Notes under the pieces: generated by a model
Seen by the model: the letters and a program-made list of their open reading frames with translations, nothing else
Database searches by the model: none
What the model was told of the DNA's origin: nothing
Program-made: the position numbers and the translations under genes
Shown here: positions 1 to 8,083 of the stretch, piece by piece
Numbering within the stretch: position 1 is the stretch's first letter
How the letters are laid out: each line of letters starts with the position of its first letter
DNA from: Cloacimonetes bacterium UBA5456
GTDB lineage: Bacteria; Cloacimonadota; Cloacimonadia; Cloacimonadales; Cloacimonadaceae
Direction: 5' to 3'
DNA length: 18,561 nt
Assembly: GCA_002427325.1 (NCBI GenBank)
Contig: DIQS01000026.1
Coordinates: 5,004 to 23,564 of the forward strand

Positions 1-2685
1 ACCTTCACGGCGGGCGGAAAGATTGACGACGGACACGATATGTTTTCGCGTCAGTCCGAAAATATCCGTAAACTTTCGGTTCCCGAAAAATATCATGTGA
101 AAAGAGTATATACCAGCACGCAAACCGTTAGTCGCGAATATTTTGGTGGAACCTTTGACCTTAAGGATGCCATCAATAGCGGAACTCAATATGTTCAATT
201 TATGGGTCACGGTGGCGGAATGGTCTGGGCGGACTATAACCTCTTCAATCGTAATGATATTGCTACTTTGAACAATAGGACCTATCCGGTGTTTTTGTCT
301 CTCTCATGCTATGCTTCAGCGTTTGATACAAATGGATCGTCATCGATCTCGGAAGCACTAATATTACAGCCAAACAAGGGTGCGATTGCCACCCTTGGCT
401 TTGCCGGCTTGGGTTATCTCTATCAAGACGAAGAGTGGGGACTGGCTTTTTGTGAGGCAGCTTTTGAGCAGGATTTCCCTACGCTCGGAGATGCTTATAT
501 CTATACTTTGGCTCGGTTTTTTACCACGACCTCCGGTATGGATGCACGCTATGCGCTCACCAACGGCAGTGCCTATCTCGGCGATCCGCTGATTCGATTT
601 AATAAGCCTTCCACAGATGTCGAGGTCAGCCTGTCTGCGGGGACGCTGAATCCCGGTGAGACGATCAATGTGCAAGCTGAATTTCCAACTGATGTGAACA
701 TGGCGCGACTCTATGTGCTCAATGAAAATGAGATTGTGCAAAATGTGCCTTACGATATGCCGGCGGTGGGTGGGAACTTCAGTGCTAACTATACTATTCC
801 TCAGAACTTGAATAACTATATGAACAGAATTCGTGTGGCAGGCTATTCTTCGCAGAAAGAGTATATCGGCTCAAAGAAGTATGCCGTGGGCAGAGCGAAT
901 ATCGAGCACTTAGCTTTCATTCCAGAAGCACCGGCTTTCTCTGATTCAATCGGTTTTAAGGCGAGTGTGTTTAGTCCCTCCGATGTCGCCTCATTGATAT
1001 GTAGGGTGCGAACAGACAGTGTTCTTGTGAATAATCAGTGGAGAATTATCTGGGTAGATTTGCCTATGGTGCAGAGCAGTTCAGAACCCACTATCTGGGT
1101 CACGAGTACGAAGCTGGAGAAGCAGCGCTCGGGAAAGGAACTCTTTTATAAGTATAGGCTTACCGATAATCTGTCGCGAGGGTATGAGAGTAGATTGACC
1201 TCCTTTTTGGTAAAAGGGCCGGACTTGATGCTCAAAGATATTCAGTTTGTTGATGAAGGTGGAGTTCCCAAACTTCGGGTGAAATCGACAAATGTCGGAA
1301 ATGTCGCTGCGCCAATGACCGATCTTCGAACCTATTACCGATTGGGCGAAGGTTCCTCTTACCCTTCGGTGCTGTTTTCCACTCAAGACTTTGCGCCTCT
1401 GGGCGTGAACGAGGAGAGATGGGATGAGATTCCGTTAAGCGGAGCACCACAGGGGATTTTGAGAATTGAAGTAAGAGTGAATGCCAGCAATGCCTTCACT
1501 GAGTTGCATCTCTTTGTGAATACAAATAACTATATCAATATCGTTGTGCCGTTTAACTACCATAATGTGGATAGCAGCGGTGGAGTGTTTAGCAGTGCGG
1601 ACAATAATGTTGATTGCATGATTCCCAGCGGGTTTGTCTCCGGCAATAGCACGCTTTCTATCAACACTGTCAGTGAAGAGCTACCGCATCATCAGCCGGA
1701 CTTGCATGGAATTCTCATGCGTAATCCTGCCGAGGGACTGAGTTCTCAAAGCTCGATCGCTTATGACGTTCAGGTTTTCGATTCGGCGGTGGTGGACTCT
1801 CTGGGCTTCTTTAGAGGCGGCAAGAGGCTGGAATTGCTCTTCAAATATCACGCAACGGATGAAGAGACTCAGGGATATGAGGGAGATAACAGCTATAAAC
1901 TCTATCGCTGGAATCAGGAGTTCGAGCGCTGGATCTTGTTGGGCGGACACATCTCAACTTCAAATAATACGGTCGGTTTTGAGATCATCCGCAATGGCGT
2001 TTATAGCATCTTCCGCAATACGGATACGCAGGCGCCTACCATTGACGTGAACGTGGAAGATCAGGAGTTTACCCTGGGAGGATATGTCTCTTCGGACGGG
2101 GTAGTTTCCATCTTGCTCAGCGATGCTAATGGAATTGACGTGATTGACGACTCCATCAAGCTCTATCTCAATGGAAGTGTGGTGGATGACGGCGAGTATG
2201 TGATCAGTGTGAATAAGGATAATATTAGCAGTATCCCGGTCAAATATCAGCTCAGCCTTGATGCCGGCATTCATGAGATGAAAGTTGACTGTAGTGACTT
2301 AAATGGTAATTTTGTTACACGAGTGATCCAATTCACCGTAAATAAGAAGTTTAATATCGTGAATATCGGCAACTATCCCAACCCCGTGGTGGGGCGTGCA
2401 CAAGACCCGAAAAATGATGGGAGAACGAGATTCACCTACGTTCTCACCGATAGCGCTGATGAGGTCTATATCAAGCTCTACACCGTTTCCGGCAGGCTGG
2501 TCAAAACATTCAAGGATCTGCCCGTGGGCGTGGGATATCACGAGTATCCGCGTAGCGTGCACGGTTGGGACTGTCGAGACGATCAGGGATATACCCTTGC
2601 GAATGGGGTTTATTTCTATAAGGTCGTTGCACGAAAGGGAAAACACAAGATCGAGAAAACCATGAAGATGGCGATCTTAAGGTGA
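1..2685 (+). CDS. Gingipain-like C25 cysteine peptidase / PorU-type sortase, 3' part of gene
   Basis: The reading frame is open from base 1, so this is the C-terminal part of a longer protein; the first ATG at 40 is internal. Numbering from that Met, the peptidase domain shows a likely catalytic His57 in FMGHGGG (codon 208-210) and Cys90 in SLSCYAS (codon 307-309), the His/Cys dyad of family C25, and ends near YLGDP (about residue 183). About 590 residues of beta-rich, Ig/CARDB-like sequence follow, then a FlgD-like C-terminal domain (about 778-881) beginning NYPNPV and ending GVYFYKVVARKG. In Bacteroidota, PorU is the C25 sortase that removes the type IX sorting domain and attaches cargo to A-LPS, and it works with PorV. 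The next gene here is PorV-like, which favours PorU over a secreted gingipain. The family is sure; the PorU role is inferred from context, and the missing N-terminus prevents a full check. Confidence 0.85.
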   Translation, partial: TFTAGGKIDDGHDMFSRQSENIRKLSVPEKYHVKRVYTSTQTVSREYFGGTFDLKDAINSGTQYVQFMGHGGGMVWADYNLFNRNDIATLNNRTYPVFLSLSCYASAFDTNGSSSISEALILQPNKGAIATLGFAGLGYLYQDEEWGLAFCEAAFEQDFPTLGDAYIYTLARFFTTTSGMDARYALTNGSAYLGDPLIRFNKPSTDVEVSLSAGTLNPGETINVQAEFPTDVNMARLYVLNENEIVQNVPYDMPAVGGNFSANYTIPQNLNNYMNRIRVAGYSSQKEYIGSKKYAVGRANIEHLAFIPEAPAFSDSIGFKASVFSPSDVASLICRVRTDSVLVNNQWRIIWVDLPMVQSSSEPTIWVTSTKLEKQRSGKELFYKYRLTDNLSRGYESRLTSFLVKGPDLMLKDIQFVDEGGVPKLRVKSTNVGNVAAPMTDLRTYYRLGEGSSYPSVLFSTQDFAPLGVNEERWDEIPLSGAPQGILRIEVRVNASNAFTELHLFVNTNNYINIVVPFNYHNVDSSGGVFSSADNNVDCMIPSGFVSGNSTLSINTVSEELPHHQPDLHGILMRNPAEGLSSQSSIAYDVQVFDSAVVDSLGFFRGGKRLELLFKYHATDEETQGYEGDNSYKLYRWNQEFERWILLGGHISTSNNTVGFEIIRNGVYSIFRNTDTQAPTIDVNVEDQEFTLGGYVSSDGVVSILLSDANGIDVIDDSIKLYLNGSVVDDGEYVISVNKDNISSIPVKYQLSLDAGIHEMKVDCSDLNGNFVTRVIQFTVNKKFNIVNIGNYPNPVVGRAQDPKNDGRTRFTYVLTDSADEVYIKLYTVSGRLVKTFKDLPVGVGYHEYPRSVHGWDCRDDQGYTLANGVYFYKVVARKGKHKIEKTMKMAILR

Positions 2686-2698
2686 TTTGGGGGAGAAA

Positions 2699-3709
2699 AT
2701 GAAAAAGAAAGTAATGATATTTGTCTTCCTGCTTGTGGCTGCAACGGCACTTTTTGCCGGGCGTTATGGCGGAGATTTTATGATGATCGGGGCAGGGGTT
2801 CGCTCTCTGGGAATGGGCGGCGCATTTGTCGCTCTGGCAGATGACTCTTCAGCGATCTATTGGAATAGTGGCGGGATTTCTCAGATTCGAGAATCCGAAG
2901 CCTCTGCAATGCACGCCTTCCTCTATGGGAATCTGGCGAGCTATGATCATCTTAGTTATATCCAGCCCTTGCCAAATGAGGTTTCCATCGGCTTTAATGT
3001 CACACGGCTCACAGTTAGCGACATTCCATTTTTTGATGAGAAATATCTGATCGGGACAAACGTTGACCAGCGTATCAGCGATAGTGATTACCATCTGCCG
3101 GGCGTTCCTGATGGCAAGTTTCGCTCTACAGATGATCTCTATCAGTTCTCCTTTTCCAAAAACATCAATTTGAATGCCGATATGGGCTGGCAATTCTTTG
3201 CTATTCCCATGGAGATTGGCTTAGGCGCAAACGTGAAATTCATACAGCGCAAGATCAAGGATAACTCGGGCAGTGGCACCGGTTTGGATTTTGGCGTCAA
3301 GATCAAGACGGATATGGCGGTGCTCTTTGATGAAGATGACTTTGGAAACCTGCATATAGGCTTCAACTTTCAAGATATTGCGGGGACAACCGTGCGCTGG
3401 GATACAGTAAGCGAAAACCGGGATAAGATACTGTTTAACACCAAATTTGGTTTAGCCGCACAACAGCCCATCCCCTCGCTAAATAGCGAGATCATTGTGG
3501 CTTGGGACAAGGACTATGTGCATGGTGGAACCCATCACTTCGGCGTGGATTGGTCATATAATGAGATGGCAAATCTGCGTTTGGGATATTATGACGATAA
3601 TTTCAGCTGTGGAGCCAGCCTTAACATCTATGGGGCGTGGCTGGATTATGCTTTGATTACAAACCCCGTCGGCATCACAAACCGATTGGGTCTCAGATTC
3701 AGATTTTAG
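2699..3709 (+). CDS. PorV/PorQ-family outer-membrane protein
   Basis: 336-residue predicted outer-membrane beta-barrel. The N-terminus is a Sec signal peptide (residues 1-20, KKK then a hydrophobic core ending ALFA) followed by the family signature, residues 36-60, containing SLGMGGAFVALADD and AIYWN (family pattern: RSLGMGGAFVA..DD..AIYWNPAG). The rest alternates amphipathic strands and ends in an aromatic strand LGLRFRF, as barrels do. An in-frame TTG at 2687 lies upstream, but ATG 2699 is preferred because it begins the signal peptide and has GGGGGAG just upstream. In P. gingivalis, PorV (LptO) shuttles type IX cargo to the PorU sortase at the outer membrane. The C25 gene ends 13 nt upstream, so the pair is probably an operon of that type. 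PorQ-like or other UPF0164 paralogues are alternatives. Confidence 0.85.
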   Translation: MKKKVMIFVFLLVAATALFAGRYGGDFMMIGAGVRSLGMGGAFVALADDSSAIYWNSGGISQIRESEASAMHAFLYGNLASYDHLSYIQPLPNEVSIGFNVTRLTVSDIPFFDEKYLIGTNVDQRISDSDYHLPGVPDGKFRSTDDLYQFSFSKNINLNADMGWQFFAIPMEIGLGANVKFIQRKIKDNSGSGTGLDFGVKIKTDMAVLFDEDDFGNLHIGFNFQDIAGTTVRWDTVSENRDKILFNTKFGLAAQQPIPSLNSEIIVAWDKDYVHGGTHHFGVDWSYNEMANLRLGYYDDNFSCGASLNIYGAWLDYALITNPVGITNRLGLRFRF

Positions 3710-3718
3710 GGAGCAGAC

Positions 3719-5164
3719 ATGAAAAATAGTATGATATTTATACTCATCTTATTGGTTTTGGCAGGATGCGCCGGAGAGGATAAGCCGGATAAGGACAAAA
3801 CTCCGCCGATTGCACCTGTCCTGATCCCCCATCTGGGTGATACGGGCGACGAACCTGTGGTCTATAACGGAATTGAGATCGTGCTCAATGATGATAATAA
3901 CGGCATAGACACTGTTCCCGAGGGTGATATGATGCGCATCATGTGGGAACCTTTTAAGGATACAGATCTTAGTCACTTCAAGGTCTTCCGCTTTTCGGAT
4001 TTAGAGCCGGAACCGGTGGCTATCGACTCCGTGCGGGCTGATCGTCAACACTATCTGGATCAAGGCCCCTTGGTGGAAAGAGTGTTTTATTCCTACTATA
4101 TCGAGCTCTTTGATTCCAGTGGCAATAGTGCCGTCTCAGACACCGTGTCCTATGGGATATTGCCAAAAACTCAGCTTGTTTCGCCGGCTAACAATTATGC
4201 GGGCGGGATCGAGGGTTTGCGCTTCAGCTTCAGGCGTGCTGATGACAGGGCGGGAAGATATCGCGTATTGGTATTTGGTGAAAACAACGAATTGATCTGG
4301 TTCCACGATGTTGAAAACCTTGGTCATGATCAAATGAGCGTCAGTTTCCCTTATTTAGAATATGATATTCCGGTGGGAACACTGCTGAGATGGAGGGTGG
4401 ATTATTTTGATTGGGATGATGCAAACGAGATGTTTATGGGCTCGGAATCGAACGAACGCTACTATGCCGTGATAAGGGATGTCACCCCTCCCGCAGCTCC
4501 TGTCCTGATCCCTCATCTGGGGGATACGGGCGATGAACCTGTGCTCTATAACGGACAATATATCACTTTGACTGAGGCGAATAACGGGATTGATGCAGTT
4601 CCGCAAGCGGATGGAATACGCCTGATTTGGCAGCCCTTTGTGGATTTTGATCTCAATTATTATAAGATAGAAAGAGCACTTGCTGCGAATGGCCCTTGGA
4701 CGAGCATCGGTCAGCAAAACTGGGAGATTGATGAATATGTGGATTCATCATCTTTAGAGTTTGATACTTGGTATTGCTATCGCATGAAACTCTTTGATTT
4801 TAGTGGCAACAGTAGCACATCAAATGTTGTCAGCTATAAAATATTGCCGAAGTGTGAACCTATCTCGCCGTTGGCAGATGCTTTTGTTCCTTTGAATGGA
4901 TTGGAACTGAAGTGGGAAGCTCCGGACCTTGGAACAGGGAAATATCGCGTTTTGCTTTGGACTCAGGATGATTATTTGATCTGGCACGAGGACATTCTCG
5001 TAAGTGATGAAAAAGGTGCAATGAGTGTTACTCTCCCTGAAGATTTCCCATATATTCCCGGTGGAACTCACTTGAAGTGGCGCGTAGATTTTCTTAGAAA
5101 TGATGAGGTGGGCGGCGTGAATTACGGCTCGGAATCCATGGAGCGAACACTAATTTGTGATTGA
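3719..5164 (+). CDS. Outer-surface lipoprotein built of two tandem FN3-like repeats
   Basis: 481-residue lipoprotein. Residues 1-17 are a type II signal with lipobox LAGC (lipidated Cys17), followed by a charged linker. The mature part is two tandem copies of about 227 residues (28-255 and 256-481). Each copy starts TPP.APVLIPHLGDTGDEPV, continues NNGID then a W.PF strand typical of fibronectin type III-like folds, has a second Ig-like half starting ILPK, and closes with LRWRVDY/LKWRVDF and GSES.ER. The start is supported by AGGGAG overlapping the upstream stop codon, 9 nt after the PorV-like gene. I do not recognise a named family. Position suggests an accessory of the PorU/PorV apparatus or a surface adhesin, but no catalytic residue is visible and the role is inferred from context only. 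Confidence 0.85.
   Translation: MKNSMIFILILLVLAGCAGEDKPDKDKTPPIAPVLIPHLGDTGDEPVVYNGIEIVLNDDNNGIDTVPEGDMMRIMWEPFKDTDLSHFKVFRFSDLEPEPVAIDSVRADRQHYLDQGPLVERVFYSYYIELFDSSGNSAVSDTVSYGILPKTQLVSPANNYAGGIEGLRFSFRRADDRAGRYRVLVFGENNELIWFHDVENLGHDQMSVSFPYLEYDIPVGTLLRWRVDYFDWDDANEMFMGSESNERYYAVIRDVTPPAAPVLIPHLGDTGDEPVLYNGQYITLTEANNGIDAVPQADGIRLIWQPFVDFDLNYYKIERALAANGPWTSIGQQNWEIDEYVDSSSLEFDTWYCYRMKLFDFSGNSSTSNVVSYKILPKCEPISPLADAFVPLNGLELKWEAPDLGTGKYRVLLWTQDDYLIWHEDILVSDEKGAMSVTLPEDFPYIPGGTHLKWRVDFLRNDEVGGVNYGSESMERTLICD
3800..5161 (+). repeat. Two-copy tandem repeat within the lipoprotein gene (~684 bp unit)
   Basis: Copy 1 covers 3800-4483 and copy 2 covers 4484-5161. Most of the repeat is diverged, but a 60-nt block is nearly identical between copies (3812-3871 against 4496-4555, 5 mismatches by eye). 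All but one of the mismatches are third-position changes. Confidence 0.85.
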
Positions 5165-5245
5165 TAACTCCCAATTTCATGTTGGAGATTAGGGATAAAT
5201 AATGAATAATGATATACCGCTATCTTGCTTTGATATCAGAAAATG

Positions 5246-5284
5246 CTTGACTCAAATTACAAGTGGCGGAACTTGACTCAAATT
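5246..5284 (+). repeat. Two 13-nt direct repeats upstream of the SLBB gene
   Basis: CTTGACTCAAATT occurs at 5246-5258 and exactly again at 5272-5284, a 26-bp period. The second copy ends 15 nt before the GTG start at 5300, so the pair lies in the 135-nt gap between the lipoprotein and the SLBB gene. It could be an operator pair or a duplicated -35-like element; TTGACT is present in both, but no good -10 follows at 17 bp. Confidence 0.6.
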
Positions 5285-5299
5285 GCGAAAGAGGAAATT

Positions 5300-5785
5300 G
5301 TGAAGAAAGTACTGATTTCGATCTTCTTGATCGGCATAACGTTAACTTTGTTTGCCCAAACATCGGTGACGGTCTCTCCGTCCAGCAATATCTCTGCTTA
5401 CACTTTTGATGGTGCACGCAGCGGTGTGGAAAAGCTGAAGATGAATACCTATGTTTTGGGACAAGTAGGCAAACCGGGGCTCTATGTTGTCCCGGATGAT
5501 ACAGATTTTCTGACCTTGATTGCCTTGGCAGGCGGTCCCAGCGTTGATGCCAAGCTCTCAAAGATTAGGATAGTTCGTCCTTCTCTCGAAGAAGGAGATA
5601 AGGTTTTGTGGGTCAATCTCAAGCAATACCTTGAAACGGGTGATTCTGAGCTTATCCCACAACTGCAACCCGGTGACACCGTTGTGGTATCCGGCACTAT
5701 CTTCTACGCCTTTTCTCGTGTAGCAGATTTTTTGTCCAAATTAACCATTGCGCTTAGCGTATATAACTTAGTAACCGGATTATAA
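5300..5785 (+). CDS. Short secreted SLBB-domain protein, polysaccharide export
   Basis: 161 residues from GTG 5300. An in-frame ATG at 5243 would add 19 polar residues in front of the signal peptide, whereas GTG 5300 begins VKKVLISIFL directly and has GAGG five bases upstream. Residues 1-20 look like a Sec signal (LFAQ at the cut). An SLBB (soluble ligand-binding beta-grasp) domain follows at about 48-130, with YVLGQVGKPGLY, a conserved AGGP and QLQPGDTVVV. A hydrophobic C-terminal stretch (about 134-161) ends the protein. SLBB domains occur in Wza-type export proteins, but the Poly_export N-terminal domain and the outer-membrane helix region are absent, so this is not a full Wza. It lies 12 nt upstream of the Wzc-like kinase and presumably works with it in capsule or exopolysaccharide export. 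Confidence 0.8.
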   Translation: MKKVLISIFLIGITLTLFAQTSVTVSPSSNISAYTFDGARSGVEKLKMNTYVLGQVGKPGLYVVPDDTDFLTLIALAGGPSVDAKLSKIRIVRPSLEEGDKVLWVNLKQYLETGDSELIPQLQPGDTVVVSGTIFYAFSRVADFLSKLTIALSVYNLVTGL

Positions 5786-5797
5786 AGGAAGGCAGGC

Positions 5798-8083
5798 GTG
5801 GAAAATCAAAATCAAAACCAAGCATATCAGGATGAAATAAACATTGCGGAATATTTTCGGATAGCTCTGCAATATCGCTATCTCATCGTTTTTATATTTG
5901 TTCTCGTTATGGCAGGCACGGTCTTCTTTACCGCGCGCCAGAGTAAGATCTATTCCGCATCTTCGCGCATCATGCTTGAAGACCAATCCAAAGGCGCAGA
6001 TTTCCTCTTTATGGGCGCGGGCGGAATGGGTAAAAACACTATCAATAACCAGATTGAGATCATCAAGAGTAAGCCCACGCTTATGTTAGCTTGGGAGATC
6101 ATGAAGAAATACCCTGATTGGGATCTTTTCCCCATGGCAGCCTCTCCAAATCCAGCGGCAAGACTGGGCAGGGTCAAAGTGGAATCCAAGCGTGAGACAG
6201 ACCTTCTCACCATCTCCATAGAGTCCACCAGCCCAGCGGAAGCCCAAGCGGCGGCAAATGCTATCGCCGAGGCAATTCAGCAGCAAAATACTCAGCATGC
6301 ACGTCTGGAATATATCACAATCAGAGAGTTTCTGGAAACCCAATTGGATGCTATCAGCAGACGCTTGCAGGCTTCGGAAAACGATCTCAGAGAGTTTAAA
6401 AACCTCAATAAGCTCACCGAACTCACTGCAGAAACCACCAAACTCATCGAAAAATCTGCCGATCTCGAAGCTCAACTTGAGGAAGCACTCACGAATATGG
6501 CTGTGAAGGCAAGAAGCGTGGAAATGATCACGCGGCAGCTTTCCGAACAGGATTCTATCCTCGTGGATGTGGATAATCTTGTGAAAGCACCTTATGTTAC
6601 CGAATTGCGCAAGCAGGTGGTGGAAACTCAAGCTTTGATCACTAAACTGATCACCAAAAATGAATATCCTTTGGATCATCCACAGATACTCCTGCTTAAT
6701 CGTGAGCTGGAGAATGCTCGCACTGATCTCGATCGTGAGATTCGCAAATTGGTGACCGTATCTGCAGGTAACGATCCGCTCTCACTTCGCAACGATTTGC
6801 TCAATCGCCTGATACAGGCAGACCTTGATTTGGAATTGGCTCGCACTCGTGTAAGCGGTCTTGAGCAGACTCGCGAGATGTATGACAAACGCATTATTGC
6901 GCTCCCCAATACCGAGCTTGAACTTGCACGCCTCTCTCGCAATATGCTGATGGATGGCAAAATCCACACCATGATGATGGAGAAATATGAGGATGCAAAG
7001 ATAGCTGAACAGGCAAAGGTTGGAAACATCCGCATCATCGACTATGCAGAACGCCCGGTCACGCCGATCAAACCTAAGGTCTCGATGAATATCCTCGTGG
7101 GACTCATTCTCGGCTTAGGTTTAGGTATCGGTGCCGCTTTCGTGGTGCACTCCTTAGATATGAAATTGCGCACCTTGGAAGACATGGAAAACTTTGTTAA
7201 GTTGCCCATCTTGGGAACTATTCCCGTTATTCAAGAAGCTGAAGGCAGATTGCAGGAATTTGGCCAGCAGATCGATATGGCAGAGGGTGACGCTAAAGAG
7301 CAGCTTACTCGCTCTATGCACTACGTGATGCAACAATTGGTTTCTTACTACGCTCCCAAATCACCTATTGCAGAGGCATACAGAACTCTGAGAACGAATA
7401 TTATCGCTCGCAAACCGGAAGGCAGTGCAACGCTCTTGGTGACATCTTCAGGCCCTAAAGAAGGAAAGACGACGTCCATATCAAATCTCGCCATAACATT
7501 GGCGCAAATGAGCGCTAAGGTCGTTCTGGTGGATATGGACATGAGACGTCCAACCGTGCATGTCAGATTTGGTGTGGAAAAAGAAAACGGCTCCAGCGAC
7601 TATTTGGTGGATCCGGACGTAAAGCTTTCTGATATCGTTAAAGATAGCGGGATCATGAATCTCAGCTTGATCACCAGTGGATTTGTGCCGCCCAACCCTT
7701 CGGAGCTTTTGGCATCATCTCGCATGGACGATCTTATCAAAGACCTAAAAGATGAGTTTGATTACATCCTCTTTGATACACCGCCCGTGATTGCTGTAAC
7801 GGACGCTCTTATCCTCACCAAGAAGGTGGATATGACCTTTATGGTGATCCGCAGCGGACACACCGAGAAGGGCATTGTTCGCCGCTCTAAAGAGCTCATG
7901 TCAAACGTTGGTGCCAAAATAGATGGAATCATCGTCAATGGCATCTTTGTGCAGAAATATTACAGTAAACAGAACTACTATTATTACTACTATTATTACT
8001 ACTATTATTACGGAGATGAGGTTCCTAAAAAGCAGAAAAAGAATGTTGGCCGTTTCCTACGCAAAAATAAACCTCTTTCTTGA
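5798..8083 (+). CDS. Wzz/BY-kinase fusion (Wzc-like tyrosine autokinase)
   Basis: 761 residues from GTG 5798, with AAGGAAGG upstream. Order of parts: TM1 (about 28-46); a Wzz periplasmic domain; long coiled-coil helices (about 165-385); a proline-rich ERPVTPIKPK segment; TM2 (about 430-452); and a cytoplasmic bacterial tyrosine kinase domain. The kinase has SPIAEAYRTLRTNI, Walker A GPKEGKTT (552-559), Walker A' VVLVDMDMRRP (575-585) and Walker B YILFDTPP (D660). The tail holds Y721, Y722 and an unbroken run Y727-Y738, followed by a basic end. Proteins of this kind set chain length and drive polysaccharide export; autophosphorylation of the tail tyrosines cycles the oligomer. Both halves are fused as in Gram-negative Wzc, rather than split as in Firmicutes. 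It follows the SLBB gene, and its 3' end overlaps ispE. Confidence 0.93.
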   Translation: MENQNQNQAYQDEINIAEYFRIALQYRYLIVFIFVLVMAGTVFFTARQSKIYSASSRIMLEDQSKGADFLFMGAGGMGKNTINNQIEIIKSKPTLMLAWEIMKKYPDWDLFPMAASPNPAARLGRVKVESKRETDLLTISIESTSPAEAQAAANAIAEAIQQQNTQHARLEYITIREFLETQLDAISRRLQASENDLREFKNLNKLTELTAETTKLIEKSADLEAQLEEALTNMAVKARSVEMITRQLSEQDSILVDVDNLVKAPYVTELRKQVVETQALITKLITKNEYPLDHPQILLLNRELENARTDLDREIRKLVTVSAGNDPLSLRNDLLNRLIQADLDLELARTRVSGLEQTREMYDKRIIALPNTELELARLSRNMLMDGKIHTMMMEKYEDAKIAEQAKVGNIRIIDYAERPVTPIKPKVSMNILVGLILGLGLGIGAAFVVHSLDMKLRTLEDMENFVKLPILGTIPVIQEAEGRLQEFGQQIDMAEGDAKEQLTRSMHYVMQQLVSYYAPKSPIAEAYRTLRTNIIARKPEGSATLLVTSSGPKEGKTTSISNLAITLAQMSAKVVLVDMDMRRPTVHVRFGVEKENGSSDYLVDPDVKLSDIVKDSGIMNLSLITSGFVPPNPSELLASSRMDDLIKDLKDEFDYILFDTPPVIAVTDALILTKKVDMTFMVIRSGHTEKGIVRRSKELMSNVGAKIDGIIVNGIFVQKYYSKQNYYYYYYYYYYYYGDEVPKKQKKNVGRFLRKNKPLS
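7976..8011 (+). repeat. In-frame 12-nt tandem repeat x3 encoding twelve tyrosines
   Basis: TACTATTATTAC is repeated three times exactly, giving twelve Tyr codons in the kinase frame. Because the unit is a multiple of three, gain or loss of a copy would change the tyrosine count by four without a frameshift. Confidence 0.95.

Noticed and set aside
5166..5187. CTCCCAA...TTGGAG hairpin after the repeat lipoprotein
   Set aside because: Six base pairs with a bulge and no T-run; too weak to call a terminator.
5205..5210. Possible promoter before the SLBB gene (TTGGAG, 17 bp, AATAAT)
   Set aside because: Both boxes are poor matches in an AT-rich gap; not distinguishable from chance by eye.
7976..8011. 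The 12-nt repeat as evidence of a frameshift or sequencing error
   Set aside because: The kinase frame continues for 23 residues with a sensible basic end and a stop; the repeat is a whole number of codons.
7923..8042. Upstream extension of ispE through the tyrosine repeat in another frame
   Set aside because: It would add a Thr/Ile repeat foreign to IspE; the known IspE N-terminus begins at 8043.
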